Shown: positions 39,808 through 50,108, counted from the stretch's first letter. The stretch: 64,000 bases of DNA from Hyphomicrobiales bacterium (GCA_930633495.1 CAKNFJ010000001.1:3619001-3683000); one strand, 5' to 3'. The notes: a model not told the origin generated them from the sequence alone. Translations and numbers: made by a program.

Positions 39808-40128
39808 TCAGGCCTTCGGCTTTTCCAGCAGAATCTGGCCCTGCTTCTCGACGCCGATCTTCAGCTTTTCGGCGAAGACGGCGAGCATCCAGGGCAGGGT
39901 CACCTCGACGCGCACGAGTCGTTCCTCGATTTCGACGCGCCCATGGACGGTGTGGCCCAGCGCGCCGACGCCGAAATGCAGATGATCGCCCTCCCAGCGC
40001 TCCTCGACCAGCTGCATCCTGACCATGCCGAGCCTGTCGCGGATCGTGTCGACGCCGCTGCGCAGACGCGCGAGCGCGGCTTCGCGGCCGAGGTCATGCG
40101 AGATGGTGATCGATACGGGTTTACCCAT
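39808..40128 (-). CDS. Polyhydroxyalkanoic acid system family protein
   Basis: A 106-aa protein of the PHA_gran_rgn family, which is associated with polyhydroxyalkanoate granules. The opening MGKPVSITISHDLGREAALARLRSG and the central strands ERWEGDHLHFGVGALGHTVHGRVEI match the family. ATG 40128 has GAGG just upstream. Longer starts would add a membrane-like segment not found in relatives. It stands 4 kb from bdhA and near a Kef antiporter; no PHA synthase is in the window. Confidence 0.75.
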   Translation of the reverse strand: MGKPVSITISHDLGREAALARLRSGVDTIRDRLGMVRMQLVEERWEGDHLHFGVGALGHTVHGRVEIEERLVRVEVTLPWMLAVFAEKLKIGVEKQGQILLEKPKA

Positions 40129-40276
40129 GGCGCCTCGGCAAAAGCGGGAGAGAAGGGCGGAACATAGCCCGGACATGGCGATGGCGCCGGAGTTTGTCCA
40201 GCGCCATCGAAAAGCCCGCCGCAAGGCGGGCGTGCTCATGATGATCTGGGCCGGTCGATAGGTCGGCGCCGGGCGC

Positions 40277-40486
40277 TCAATCGCGTTCGATCAGGCGCTT
40301 CTGCCCGGTCTGGGTCACATGCCAGGCGACGCCGTCGGATTCGACCAGGCCGCGATCGCGCAAGGCGAACAGCATGGTTTCGTCGAAGATGAAGTGCCGG
40401 GTGTTTTCGTCGATGCTCTCCAGCGCGATCCATTCCGGATCCGAGAGAACAACGGGATGCGCGATCTGGAGGTGCTGAACATGCAT
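40277..40486 (-). CDS. Small protein of unknown function, winged-helix-like
   Basis: A 69-aa protein starting MHVQHLQIAHPVVLSDPEW. The helix-strand pattern FALRDRGLVESDGVAWHVTQTGQKRLIER resembles a winged helix. The ribosome site AAGGAG lies 7 bases before ATG 40486, which supports a real gene. It diverges from the stress-linked envelope gene, and the two share a 178-base gap. I do not recognise a characterised homologue. Confidence 0.62.
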   Translation of the reverse strand: MHVQHLQIAHPVVLSDPEWIALESIDENTRHFIFDETMLFALRDRGLVESDGVAWHVTQTGQKRLIERD

Positions 40487-40600
40487 AAGCGTCTCCTTCT
40501 CGTTTGATGCCCCTGTTCGGTGATGGGTCGCATCCAAACATGACCGGCATATGGCCGAACAGGCGAAGAAACATGACCCAGGCGATTTCTCGCGGCGATG

Positions 40601-40626
40601 GGAACACAGCTCCGCGATCGGTCGTT
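40601..40626 (+). promoter_or_regulatory. EcfG-type general stress promoter
   Basis: GGAAC (40601-40605), a 17-base spacer and CGTT (40623-40626) match the -35/-10 pattern of alphaproteobacterial EcfG sigma factors exactly. It ends 38 bases before the start of the DUF883-like gene. Confidence 0.78.
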
Positions 40627-40664
40627 CACTAGCCATGTCCCCTTCCAGCAACGGAGAGACCGCC

Positions 40665-41327
40665 ATGGCCATTGCCAACAGCTTCCCGCCCGACGTGCCG
40701 AACAATGCCGATGAAGTGCAGGACGCAGCCGAATCCACGGTGCGGTCCTTGCGAGGCAAGGCCGCGGAAATGGCCGGCAAGGCCAGCGAGACGGTGCGGG
40801 ACGGCTATGAGCGGGCGAAGGACGCCTGGGATGAGGCGCAGCCTCTGGAGGCGGCGCGCGAGAGCGGGCAGGCGGTCGTGCGGACCGCCGAGCGGCATCC
40901 GCTCGCGACGCTGGGCCTCGGGGCCGCGAGCATCGGCTTGATCGCCTGGGCGATGCTGCGCAGCCGGCCGACCTCGCGCTGGGAGCGCTACCAGCCGGAC
41001 TACGACCGGCTTCGCGGCTGGTTGACCGATTACGGCTCCGAGGCTGCGGAGACCGGGCAGCGAGCTCTGAAGGCCGGCGGGCATTGGCTGCGAGCCCGCC
41101 GCGATGACACGGACGAGTATGTGGATCAGGCAGGCGACTACGCCGCTCGCGCCCGGGATTATGCCGACCGGGGCGGGCGCATGCTGGTCAAGCGCGCGGA
41201 GCGGGAACCGATGGCGGCCTTGGTCGGATTGGGGCTTGCTGCCTATGTCATCGGCTCGTTGCTCAGCTCGGCTTCGGGCCGTGAGCCGGCGCCGGCCCCT
41301 GCCCGGAAGCGGGCGGCGAAGCGCTGA
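40665..41327 (+). CDS. DUF883/ElaB-like membrane-anchored stress protein
   Basis: A 220-aa protein with an amphipathic N-terminal half rich in Ala and Glu (AAESTVRSLRGKAAEMAGKASETVRDGYERAK). It has two hydrophobic segments, LATLGLGAASIGLIAWAM and a C-terminal AALVGLGLAAYVIGSLL. This resembles DUF883/YqjD-ElaB inner-membrane proteins, which associate with ribosomes in E. coli stationary phase. ATG 40665 follows GGAGAG by 7 bases. An EcfG promoter lies upstream, so it is probably induced in general stress. Confidence 0.7.
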   Translation: MAIANSFPPDVPNNADEVQDAAESTVRSLRGKAAEMAGKASETVRDGYERAKDAWDEAQPLEAARESGQAVVRTAERHPLATLGLGAASIGLIAWAMLRSRPTSRWERYQPDYDRLRGWLTDYGSEAAETGQRALKAGGHWLRARRDDTDEYVDQAGDYAARARDYADRGGRMLVKRAEREPMAALVGLGLAAYVIGSLLSSASGREPAPAPARKRAAKR

Positions 41328-41349
41328 GACCGTTTGGCGGGCATGAAAA

Positions 41350-41378
41350 AGCCCTGCGGTGCTTGGCGCCGCAGGGCT
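41350..41378 (-). terminator. Terminator between DUF883-like and glycine-zipper genes
   Basis: AGCCCTGCGG and CCGCAGGGCT form a perfect 10-bp stem. On the minus strand it is followed by TTTTT, so it ends the glycine-zipper lipoprotein gene. On the plus strand a weaker AATTTT follows, so it may act in both directions. Confidence 0.82.
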
Positions 41379-41427
41379 CGGGAATTTTAAAGAGCGGCCT
41401 CTCCTAAGAGAAGATGCCGCTTCGTCC

Positions 41428-41730
41428 TCACCACCAGTAGCGGCGGGGGCCGTAATAGCCGTAACCGCGATAGTAGCCGCGGTCCGCGCTGGCGGCGATG
41501 GCGCCACCGACGACACCGGCGGCCACGCCGGCTGCAACAGCGCTGCCGGCCTCGTTCGAAGCGCGGCGGTTCTCGACGTAGTTCGCCGAACGGCACTGCT
41601 GGTAGGCGCGGGTGCCGGGGCGGAAGCCCTGGGCCTCGCAGGTCACCTCGGCGTCAGCCATGGATTCCTGCGCGGTCTGGCAACCAGCGAGGAGCGCGGC
41701 CATAGCGCCAACGATCAAAATGCTACGCAT
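41428..41730 (-). CDS. Small glycine-zipper lipoprotein
   Basis: A 100-aa secreted lipoprotein. The signal peptide ends in a lipobox LLAGC with Cys17. The mature part has two further Cys, then a Gly/Ala zipper AGSAVAAGVAAGVVGGAIAA that could insert in membrane. A Tyr/Arg/Gly tail (RGYYRGYGYYGPRRYWW) follows. Function is unknown. Such tails occur in many small envelope proteins of Hyphomicrobiales. Confidence 0.78.
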   Translation of the reverse strand: MRSILIVGAMAALLAGCQTAQESMADAEVTCEAQGFRPGTRAYQQCRSANYVENRRASNEAGSAVAAGVAAGVVGGAIAASADRGYYRGYGYYGPRRYWW

Positions 41731-41980
41731 ATCCTGTCCTTTTCAGCCTCCCATTGGCCTGAGCGGACTTAAGGGCACACATCGCCGCAGGTCAAGAATG
41801 TGGCGGAATTTGCGTTAAAGTTCGCACAGCCGGATCGGCGGAAAATCCGTGCAATTCCGCCGCTCGCCGCAGCGCGGTCTCCCGATAGGGGTGCAAGAGA
41901 GGCGTTTTCCGAGTGGTTGGGCTTGCATTTGCGCCGGCACGGCGGAACATGGCGCCACATCGATCAGGACTTTCCGGACC

Positions 41981-42295
41981 ATGGCACTCTCGCGTTTTCT
42001 CCTTCTGATGCCGGCCCTTTTTCTCGGAGCCTGCGCCTATCACACCTCGCGCAGCAGCGCCGTCGTGGTGACGGATACCCAGAGCGTCGTGGAGGGATGC
42101 ACCAAGCTCGGCGTGATCGACGGCAAGTCCGATCTGCATTCGGTGCTGATGACCGATACGGCGCGCGACACGGTGGTGACGCGGCTGAAGATCCGCGGAG
42201 CGGAGATGGGCGGAAGCCATGTCGTCTCCGGCGCTGCCGACATCAAGTGGAAGGGGCCCGACACCTCGGGCACCGTCTACAAGTGCAATCGCTGA
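41981..42295 (+). CDS. DUF4156-like lipoprotein
   Basis: A 104-aa lipoprotein. The signal peptide MALSRFLLLMPALFLGAC ends in a lipobox with Cys18. The mature segment VVVTDTQSVVEGCTKLGVIDGKSD and the following AEMGGSHVVSGA resemble DUF4156 lipoproteins of unknown role. ATG 41981 is the natural start. Longer upstream reading has no signal peptide at its end. It is divergent from the glycine-zipper gene. Confidence 0.75.
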   Translation: MALSRFLLLMPALFLGACAYHTSRSSAVVVTDTQSVVEGCTKLGVIDGKSDLHSVLMTDTARDTVVTRLKIRGAEMGGSHVVSGAADIKWKGPDTSGTVYKCNR

Positions 42296-42322
42296 GACGA
42301 CGCGCTTCGCGTGGCCGCCAGG

Positions 42323-42353
42323 GCATCGGAGCAAAAAAGGGGATTCCCCTTTT
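42323..42353 (+). terminator. Hairpin after the DUF4156-like gene (worn palindromic element)
   Basis: AAAAGGGG (42335-42342) pairs with CCCCTTTT (42346-42353) around ATT, preceded by GCATCGGA. It seems derived from the palindromic element family (compare 23423-23475) and could also end the upstream transcript. Confidence 0.55.
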
Positions 42354-42418
42354 CGGAATCATCCGGCGTGGCATCGAACCTATAGGTCACGCCGTCGGCA
42401 CCCATCGGGCGCCGGCCG

Positions 42419-43216
42419 TCAGCCCTTCAGCAGCCATTCGTGCTCGGCGGCGTTGTGGAATTTCCAGGTCCGCTTCGGGCCGGCCATGACGTTGAGATAA
42501 TAGAGATCGTAGCCGTGGCAGGTGGCGCAGGGGTGATAGCCCTTCGGCACCAGCACCACGTCGCCATCCTCGATCGCCATGGCCTCGTCCAGGCTGCGGT
42601 CGTCGGTATAGACGCGCTGGAATCCGAAGCCCTGCGGCGGGTTGAGGCGGTGATAATAGGTCTCTTCGAGATGGGATTCGCGTGGCAGGTCGTCCCGGTC
42701 GTGCTTGTGCGGCGGGTAGCTCGAGGTGTTGCCGGCGGGCGTGATGACCTCGACGACGAGCAGCGAGTCCGCCGGCTCGTTTTCCGGAAGGATATTGGTG
42801 ACGTGGCGGGTGTTCGAGCCCTTGCCGCGGATCTCCTGGCCGAGATCGTCGGGGCTGATGACGCGAATGGGCAGGCCGCCGTTCAGGCCGGGAGCCGTGC
42901 AGATCGCGAGTTCGAGGTCGGTCGTCGCGGTGACCGACCAATCCGAGCCCTGCGGGACATAGACCGACCAGGGCTTGCCCTCGAAGGGAGACATGCGCTG
43001 GCCGAGTTCGCCCAGGGGCTGGCCGCCGGCCGCGACCTTGCCCTTGCCGGTAACGAAGACGAGGCAGGCCTCGCGGTCACCGGTCGGCGCCGACACGGTG
43101 TCGCCCGGCTTCAGGCGATGGAGGTCGAAGCCGACATAGGTCCAGCCGGCATTCTCCGGCGTGACGTGGGTGACGCGGCCGCTGGTGCCGGCAGGGCGGA
43201 CCTTGAGATGGGACAT
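42419..43216 (-). CDS. iolB: 5-deoxy-glucuronate isomerase IolB
   Basis: Isomerase of myo-inositol catabolism that turns 5-deoxy-glucuronate into 2-deoxy-5-keto-gluconate. The 265-aa product has a bicupin layout. Metal-site residues are in PPHKHDRDD and EETYYHRLNPPQGFGFQRVYTDD, and the tail DGDVVLVPKGYHPCATCHGYDLYYLNVMAGP is diagnostic. ATG 43216 is preferred over upstream starts. It is the last gene of the iol run and is followed by the DUF4156 locus. Confidence 0.95.
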   Translation of the reverse strand: MSHLKVRPAGTSGRVTHVTPENAGWTYVGFDLHRLKPGDTVSAPTGDREACLVFVTGKGKVAAGGQPLGELGQRMSPFEGKPWSVYVPQGSDWSVTATTDLELAICTAPGLNGGLPIRVISPDDLGQEIRGKGSNTRHVTNILPENEPADSLLVVEVITPAGNTSSYPPHKHDRDDLPRESHLEETYYHRLNPPQGFGFQRVYTDDRSLDEAMAIEDGDVVLVPKGYHPCATCHGYDLYYLNVMAGPKRTWKFHNAAEHEWLLKG

Positions 43217-43289
43217 CGGCGGTTTCCTATCCGTTAGGCTCGTCATGCTTGGGTCTGCGCTTCGCTTCGCCCGAGAAGGACGGCTGCGA

Positions 43290-44174
43290 TCAAGCCAGCC
43301 CGGCTTCCTTGATGAAGCGGGTGAGATTAGCGTGGCCGAGCTTCGCATAGGTCGCGGGCTCCGCCTTCTTCGGATCCTGCTCGGCCTCGACCACGATCCA
43401 GCCGGAATAGCCCTGGAGTTCCCTCAGCACCCGGACATAGTCGATCAGCCCGTCGCCCGGGACGGTGTAGACGCCGGCGAGGACGGATTCGAGGAAGGAC
43501 CAGTCTTCGCGGTTGGAGCGCCACATCACCTCCTCGCGGATGTCCTTGCAGTGGACGTGATGGATGCGCGCCTTCCAGTGGCGCGCGATGCGCGCGGGAT
43601 CACCGCCGCCCCAGGTGGCGTGGCCGGTGTCGAGCAGAAGGCCGACGGCCGGACCGGTGACGCCCATGAACCGGTCGATCTCGGCTTCCGTCTGCACGAC
43701 CGTGCCCATGTGGTGGTGATAGACCAGCTGCAGGCCGTATTCCACCTTTACGGCTTCGGCGAAGTTGGTGTAGCGCGTGCCGAAATCGTCCCATTTCGCC
43801 TTGGGCAGGACCGGGCGGGCCGAGAGCGGCCTGGTGATGTCGGAATGGATCGCGTTCGAGGTTTCGGCTGCGATCAGTACCGAGCACCCCATGTCGCGCA
43901 GCAGCGTCGCATGGGCCTTCACGGCCTCCATCTCCGCCGCGACGTCGCGAACGAGCAATTCCGTCGAATACCAGCCCGAGACCAGAGCGTGGCCGTGCGC
44001 GTCGAGGATCGGCTTCAGCTTGCCGGCCTCGCGCGGAAACTTGTTGCCGAGTTCCATGCCGGTGAAGCCGGCTGCGCGCGCTTCCTTCAGGCAGGTTTCC
44101 AGCGGAATGTCGCCGCCGATTTCGAGCATGTCGTCATTCGACCAGCCGATGGGGTTCGCGCCGATGCGGATCAT
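43290..44174 (-). CDS. iolE: Myo-inosose-2 dehydratase IolE
   Basis: Dehydratase that converts 2-keto-myo-inositol to the diketone in inositol catabolism. The 294-aa xylose-isomerase-like TIM barrel opens with IRIGANPIGWSNDDMLEIGGDIPLETCLKE, as in IolE. It contains LVYHHHMGTVVQTEAEIDR and DTGHATWGGGDP, which hold metal ligands, then HHVHCKDIREEVM. It is 30 bases downstream of iolD and 73 bases upstream of iolB. Confidence 0.95.
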   Translation of the reverse strand: MIRIGANPIGWSNDDMLEIGGDIPLETCLKEARAAGFTGMELGNKFPREAGKLKPILDAHGHALVSGWYSTELLVRDVAAEMEAVKAHATLLRDMGCSVLIAAETSNAIHSDITRPLSARPVLPKAKWDDFGTRYTNFAEAVKVEYGLQLVYHHHMGTVVQTEAEIDRFMGVTGPAVGLLLDTGHATWGGGDPARIARHWKARIHHVHCKDIREEVMWRSNREDWSFLESVLAGVYTVPGDGLIDYVRVLRELQGYSGWIVVEAEQDPKKAEPATYAKLGHANLTRFIKEAGLA

Positions 44175-44204
44175 GTCAGGGTCTTTCTTGCCTATGATGC
44201 GGCT

Positions 44205-46055
<1,851 letters not shown>

Positions 46056-46119
46056 GTCGGCTTCCGACTCTTTGCAACAAGTGACGATGTCATCCCGGGC
46101 GAGCACAGCGAGACGCTTG

Positions 46120-46246
46120 TCATTCCGGGGCTTCGCGGTGCGAAGAACCCGGAACCCACGACGAGGTGAGCCGGGTGCAGCCAGGTTTGAGATGTCTCAC
46201 CCGGTCGTGGGTTCCGGGTTCGCGCCTGTGGCGCGCCCCGGAATGA
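46120..46246. repeat. TCATTCCGGGG inverted repeat between iolC and iolD
   Basis: TCATTCCGGGG (46120-46130) and CCCCGGAATGA (46236-46246) bound a unit with opposed AACCCGGAACCCACGAC and GTCGTGGGTTCCGGGTT. This is the widespread CCGGAACCC/GGGTTCCGG repeat of alphaproteobacterial intergenic DNA. It lies within the iol run. Confidence 0.8.
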
Positions 46247-46273
46247 CAAAGGTGGCTCCCGGCCGGACACGAT

Positions 46274-48208
46274 CTACGCCGCCTTGCGGCCGCGCGTGGC
46301 AAGCCAGAGGCCGGTCAGCGCCTCGAAGCGCCAGGCCATATCGGCAATCGCGGCCTCGTCGTCGAGCTTGCCGGACAGCCAGCCCTCCGCCGCGGCCATG
46401 AAGATGGTGCGGCCGACGGCGAAACCCTTGACGATCGGCGCCGACGCCGTGGCGGCGAAGCCAGCTTCCAGCTCTTCGGCCGGCGCATCGAGCCCGAGCA
46501 GCAGGACGCCGCGGCACCAGGGATCGTGCTTCGCGATGGTCTTCTCGATCGCGGCCCAGGCGGCGGGGGAAGATTGCGGCTCCAGCTTCCACCAATCAGG
46601 CTTGATGCCGAGCGCGTAGATCTCTTCGAGCGCCCGCGAAATCGTGTCGAGGCCGAGCGGGCCGTTCTTGCCGGCGATGATCTCGATCAGCAATTCCCGG
46701 CCGACCTTGCGCGCCGCCTCGAACAGGCCGCGCAGCTTCTCCTGCTGCTCACGCTTCAGCTCTTCCGGGTCGTCCGGATGATAAAAGCAGAGCGCCTTGA
46801 TGCAGTGGTCGACCGGCCATTCCGGCAGCAGAGAGCCGATGTCCTGGCTCGTCTCGAAGCGCAGGGGACGAGAGCCCGGCGATTCGACCGGGCGGCCGAG
46901 CCAGGCGAAGGGATGGCGGGCGAATTCGAACATCGCCTCGCGACCATGCTTCTCGTCGAGCAGCATGCCATAGCCCGGGCGGCCACCGGCGACGCGGGCG
47001 GCGGCCTTGACCGCGAGCACCTTGAAATCGCGGATGCGAGCAGGATCGGCGCCGAGTTTCGCCGCGATGTCTTCGAGCTGGGAGCGGTGGTCACAGGCGA
47101 GCGCCATCAGCGAGGGGATGTCGCGGCGGCGCGTGGTCGCCCAGTGGATATGGTTGATGTCGGCGTCCTTGCGCAGGGCGCGGTGCGGGCTGCCCACTTT
47201 CAGGAAATATTGCAGCTCTTCGAAGGTCGGGCTTTCCGGCGAGCAGAGCAGGCGCGAGACGGCGAAGGCGCCGCAGGCATTGGCCCAGGTCGCGGCAGTC
47301 TGCAGGCTTTCGCCGCCGAGCCAGCCGCGCAGGAAGCCGGACATGAAGGCGTCGCCGGCGCCTAAGACGTTGTAGACCTCGATCGGGAAGCCCTTGCCGA
47401 CGATGCCCTCCTCGAGGTCGTCGGGGATCGCACCCTCATAGACGATGCAGCCCATCGGGCCGCGCTTGAGCACGATGGTCGCTGGCGTCAGCGCGCGGAT
47501 CGTCTTCAGCGCCGGGAGCAATTCGTTCTCGCCGGAGGCGATGAGCACCTCTTCCTCGGTGCCGATGATGAGATCGCAGCCGGGCAGGACCGTCTTCATC
47601 CGCTCGGAGACGGCCTGCGAGGCGATGTAGCGGTTGTCGCCGGCGTCATGGCCGGCAAGGCCCCAGAGATTGGGGCGATAGTCGATATCGAGCACGACCT
47701 TGCCGCCGTTCGCGCGCATCAGCTTCATCGCCTTGCGCTGGGCGGCCTCGGGGCCGGGTCGGGCGAAATGCGTGCCGGTGACGACGACGGCGCGGGCCTT
47801 CGCGATGAAGGCGGGGTCGATGTCGCCTTCCTCCAGCGCCATGTCGGCGCAGTTCTCGCGGTAGAACAGCAGGGGGAACGACTTGTCGCTCTCGACCGAG
47901 AGGATGGCGAGCGCCGTCAACCGCTCGGGATCGGTCTTGAGTCCATCGAGGTTCACGCCTTCGCGGGCGAGCTGCTCGCGCAGGAAGCGGCCGAACTGCT
48001 CGTTGCCGACGCGGGTGAGGAGGGCCGAGCGCAGGCCGAGCCGGGCCGTGCCGATGGCGATGTTCGCCGGGCAGCCGCCGACCGATTTGGCGAAGCTGGT
48101 GACGTCCTCCAGCCGCGAGCCGATCTGCTGGCCGTAGAGATCGACCGAGGCACGGCCGATGGTGATGACGTCGAGCGCCTGCGCCGATCCGCTGAGCGGT
48201 CCCGCCAT
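46274..48208 (-). CDS. iolC: 5-dehydro-2-deoxygluconokinase IolC fused to DUF2090 domain
   Basis: Two-domain protein of 644 aa. The N-terminal PfkB kinase (about residues 12-325) has DVITIGRASVDLYGQQIG and the catalytic GAGDAFMSGFLRGWLGG near residue 285. It phosphorylates 2-deoxy-5-keto-gluconate. The C-terminal DUF2090 half (about 340-640) has MALACDHRSQLED, ILLL-like barrel strands and VKGFAVGRTIF. It resembles class I aldolases and may be the next enzyme (IolJ). ATG 48208 has GGAGG just upstream. IolR sites precede the gene. Confidence 0.93.
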   Translation of the reverse strand: MAGPLSGSAQALDVITIGRASVDLYGQQIGSRLEDVTSFAKSVGGCPANIAIGTARLGLRSALLTRVGNEQFGRFLREQLAREGVNLDGLKTDPERLTALAILSVESDKSFPLLFYRENCADMALEEGDIDPAFIAKARAVVVTGTHFARPGPEAAQRKAMKLMRANGGKVVLDIDYRPNLWGLAGHDAGDNRYIASQAVSERMKTVLPGCDLIIGTEEEVLIASGENELLPALKTIRALTPATIVLKRGPMGCIVYEGAIPDDLEEGIVGKGFPIEVYNVLGAGDAFMSGFLRGWLGGESLQTAATWANACGAFAVSRLLCSPESPTFEELQYFLKVGSPHRALRKDADINHIHWATTRRRDIPSLMALACDHRSQLEDIAAKLGADPARIRDFKVLAVKAAARVAGGRPGYGMLLDEKHGREAMFEFARHPFAWLGRPVESPGSRPLRFETSQDIGSLLPEWPVDHCIKALCFYHPDDPEELKREQQEKLRGLFEAARKVGRELLIEIIAGKNGPLGLDTISRALEEIYALGIKPDWWKLEPQSSPAAWAAIEKTIAKHDPWCRGVLLLGLDAPAEELEAGFAATASAPIVKGFAVGRTIFMAAAEGWLSGKLDDEAAIADMAWRFEALTGLWLATRGRKAA

Positions 48209-48284
48209 ATGCTCCTCCCGGCCTTGCCGATTTTCATTGGAGACGGTCAGCCATGCGGCCCGTCGCAAAGGCATGAAATAATAA

Positions 48285-48318
48285 TTCCATTATTCCGTCA
48301 ATGCGGAATATCTATTCC
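48285..48318 (-). promoter_or_regulatory. IolR-type operator upstream of iolC
   Basis: GGAATATCTATTCC (48305-48318) matches the GGAA-N6-TTCC motif reported for the RpiR-type inositol repressor IolR of Sinorhizobium. Two further TTCC half-sites lie at 48285-48288 and 48293-48296. The sites lie between iolR and iolC, and the first overlaps the iolR stop. Confidence 0.72.
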
Positions 48319-49184
48319 TGATCGCGCAAGCGGCGACGGCGGCTGCGCGCTGCGCTGCGGGCGTCGCCGATGCCGACGGCGAGCGCCATGGCGAGCGCCA
48401 TGGTCGAGGAGAGGGTGCGGAAGCCGCCGAAATCGGCCTCCGCGACCTCAAACCAGAGCTTGGCGATGCTGGCCAGCGGCGAGAAGGCGCTGTCGGTGAT
48501 GACGACGAGCGGCACGCCGCGCTCGGCGAGGCCGCGCGCATCTTCGACCGTCGCGGGAGCATAGGGGGAAAAGCTGATGACGAGGACGGCGTCCTTCGGC
48601 GTCGCGAAGGCGATCATCTCGGGATCGAGCCCGGCGGCCGATTCGACGAGCTGGTTGCGGACCTGGAGCTTGCCGAGCGCGTAGGCCAGATAGCTGGCGA
48701 CGGGGTAGGAGCGCCGCCGGGCCAGGATATAGATCGTCTCGGCGCCGGCGAGCATCTCGATCGCGCGGTCGAGCGTGTCCTCGTCGAGGGTGCGGCTCAT
48801 CACGTCGAGCGACTTGCGCGAGGCGGTCAGGAATCCGTCCAGGATTCGATGGTTGCCGCCCGCTCCGCTCTCGCCCGCGCGCAGCGTGTTGAGGCGCTCC
48901 TCATAGCTCGAATTGCGCTCGCGCAGCCTTTCGCGGAATACGCCCTGCAGGCTGGTGAAGCCGTCGAAGCCGAGATGCTGGGCGAAGCGGATCAGCGTCG
49001 AGGGCTGGACGCCGGCCGAGATCGCGATGCTGGCCGCCGTGCCGAAGGCGATCTCGTCGGGGTTGTCGAGCGCATAGGCCGCGATCTGGGCGATGCGCTT
49101 GGGCAGGCTCTCGCGCTGGGCGAGGATCAGCGTGCGCAGGCCGTCGAAATCACGCGGCAGATCCGCAACGGCGGTTTCGCTCAT
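48312..49184 (-). CDS. iolR: RpiR-family regulator of inositol catabolism (IolR)
   Basis: A 290-aa repressor. The N-terminal helix-turn-helix domain (about residues 15-90) contains FGTAASIAISAGVQPSTLIRFAQHLGFDGFTSLQ. A SIS sugar-phosphate domain (about 135-270) has YILARRRSYPVASYLAYALGKL and VISFSPYAPATV. It precedes iolC on the same strand, and the inositol motif lies between them. It is the likely repressor that senses an inositol breakdown intermediate. Confidence 0.9.
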   Translation of the reverse strand: MSETAVADLPRDFDGLRTLILAQRESLPKRIAQIAAYALDNPDEIAFGTAASIAISAGVQPSTLIRFAQHLGFDGFTSLQGVFRERLRERNSSYEERLNTLRAGESGAGGNHRILDGFLTASRKSLDVMSRTLDEDTLDRAIEMLAGAETIYILARRRSYPVASYLAYALGKLQVRNQLVESAAGLDPEMIAFATPKDAVLVISFSPYAPATVEDARGLAERGVPLVVITDSAFSPLASIAKLWFEVAEADFGGFRTLSSTMALAMALAVGIGDARSAARSRRRRLRDQE

Positions 49185-49248
49185 CCTGGATTTCCGTTGC
49201 CGTCCCTGTTGCGACAGTTCTGGCAGCCAAGCGGAAATGGAGCAAGCG

Positions 49249-49259
49249 TTCCATTGGAA
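49249..49259. promoter_or_regulatory. Dyad before iolR
   Basis: TTCCATTGGAA is a perfect palindrome around a single T, 65 bases upstream of the iolR start. Its TTCC/GGAA arms resemble the IolR half-sites near iolC, but the spacing is 3 and the arm order is reversed. It may be an autoregulatory site. Confidence 0.38.
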
Positions 49260-49275
49260 GAATGAACAATCGATA

Positions 49276-50079
49276 TCAGCCCGGCAGGCCGGCCGTGCAG
49301 CTCTGGCCGCCATCGACCGGCAGGCAGACTCCGGTGATGAATTTCGCCTCGTCGGAGGCGAGGAAGACGGCGGCGTTGGCGATGTCCCAGGCAGTGCCCA
49401 TCTTGCCCATCGGCACCTGCGCGTCGCGGGCGGCGACCATCTCCGCGACCGAAGCGTATTGCGACGAGATCTGCTTGTAGATCAGCGGCGTGTCGATCAG
49501 GCCGGGCATGATGCAGTTCGCGCGGATGCCCTGCTTCGCATATTGCATCGCGAGCGCGACCGTCGCCTGGTTCACGGCCGCCTTGGTGGCGTAGTAGGCG
49601 AAGTACGGATAGCCGGTCCAGCGGATCGCGGCGAGCGAGGAGATGTTGACGATCGCGCCGCCGCCGCCCTTCAGCATCTCCGGGATCACGGCCTTGGCGC
49701 AGCGATAGACCGAGCCGAGATTGAGCTGGAGCGAGGCGTTGAACTGCTCCTCCGACAGCTCGACCGGCCCGCCCATATGGGTGACGCCGACATTGTTGTG
49801 GAGGATGTCGATGCGGCCGAAATGCCGGACGGCTTCGGCGACGCAGGCCTCGACCGAGGCGAGATCGGTGACATTGGCGGCGAGCGCCAGGGCCTTGCCG
49901 CCCTCTCCGGCGATGATCGCGGCGGTTTCCTCGGCAGCATCGCGGTTGAGGTCGATGCAGGCGACGCCGGCGCCCTCGCGGGCATAAGCAACGGCCGCTG
50001 CCTTGCCGTTGCCCCAGCCGGGGCCGGAGGAGCCGGCGCCGAAGACGATGGCGATCTTGCCCTTCAGCCGGTCGGCCAT
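49276..50079 (-). CDS. SDR-family oxidoreductase
   Basis: A 267-aa short-chain dehydrogenase. The cofactor loop is VFGAGSSGPGWGNGKAAAVA, with an unusual long glycine-rich stretch. NNVGVTHMGG, the Ser in NISSLAAIRWTGYPYF and Tyr-x3-Lys in YYATKAA are intact. The C-terminal LPVDGGQSC is usual. It lies between a TRAP transporter and iolR on the same strand. It could oxidise the compound imported by that transporter. A repeat separates it from dctP. Confidence 0.9.
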   Translation of the reverse strand: MADRLKGKIAIVFGAGSSGPGWGNGKAAAVAYAREGAGVACIDLNRDAAEETAAIIAGEGGKALALAANVTDLASVEACVAEAVRHFGRIDILHNNVGVTHMGGPVELSEEQFNASLQLNLGSVYRCAKAVIPEMLKGGGGAIVNISSLAAIRWTGYPYFAYYATKAAVNQATVALAMQYAKQGIRANCIMPGLIDTPLIYKQISSQYASVAEMVAARDAQVPMGKMGTAWDIANAAVFLASDEAKFITGVCLPVDGGQSCTAGLPG

Positions 50080-50108
50080 GAGGTGTTCTTTCGATGAGGG
50101 GGAGAAGG

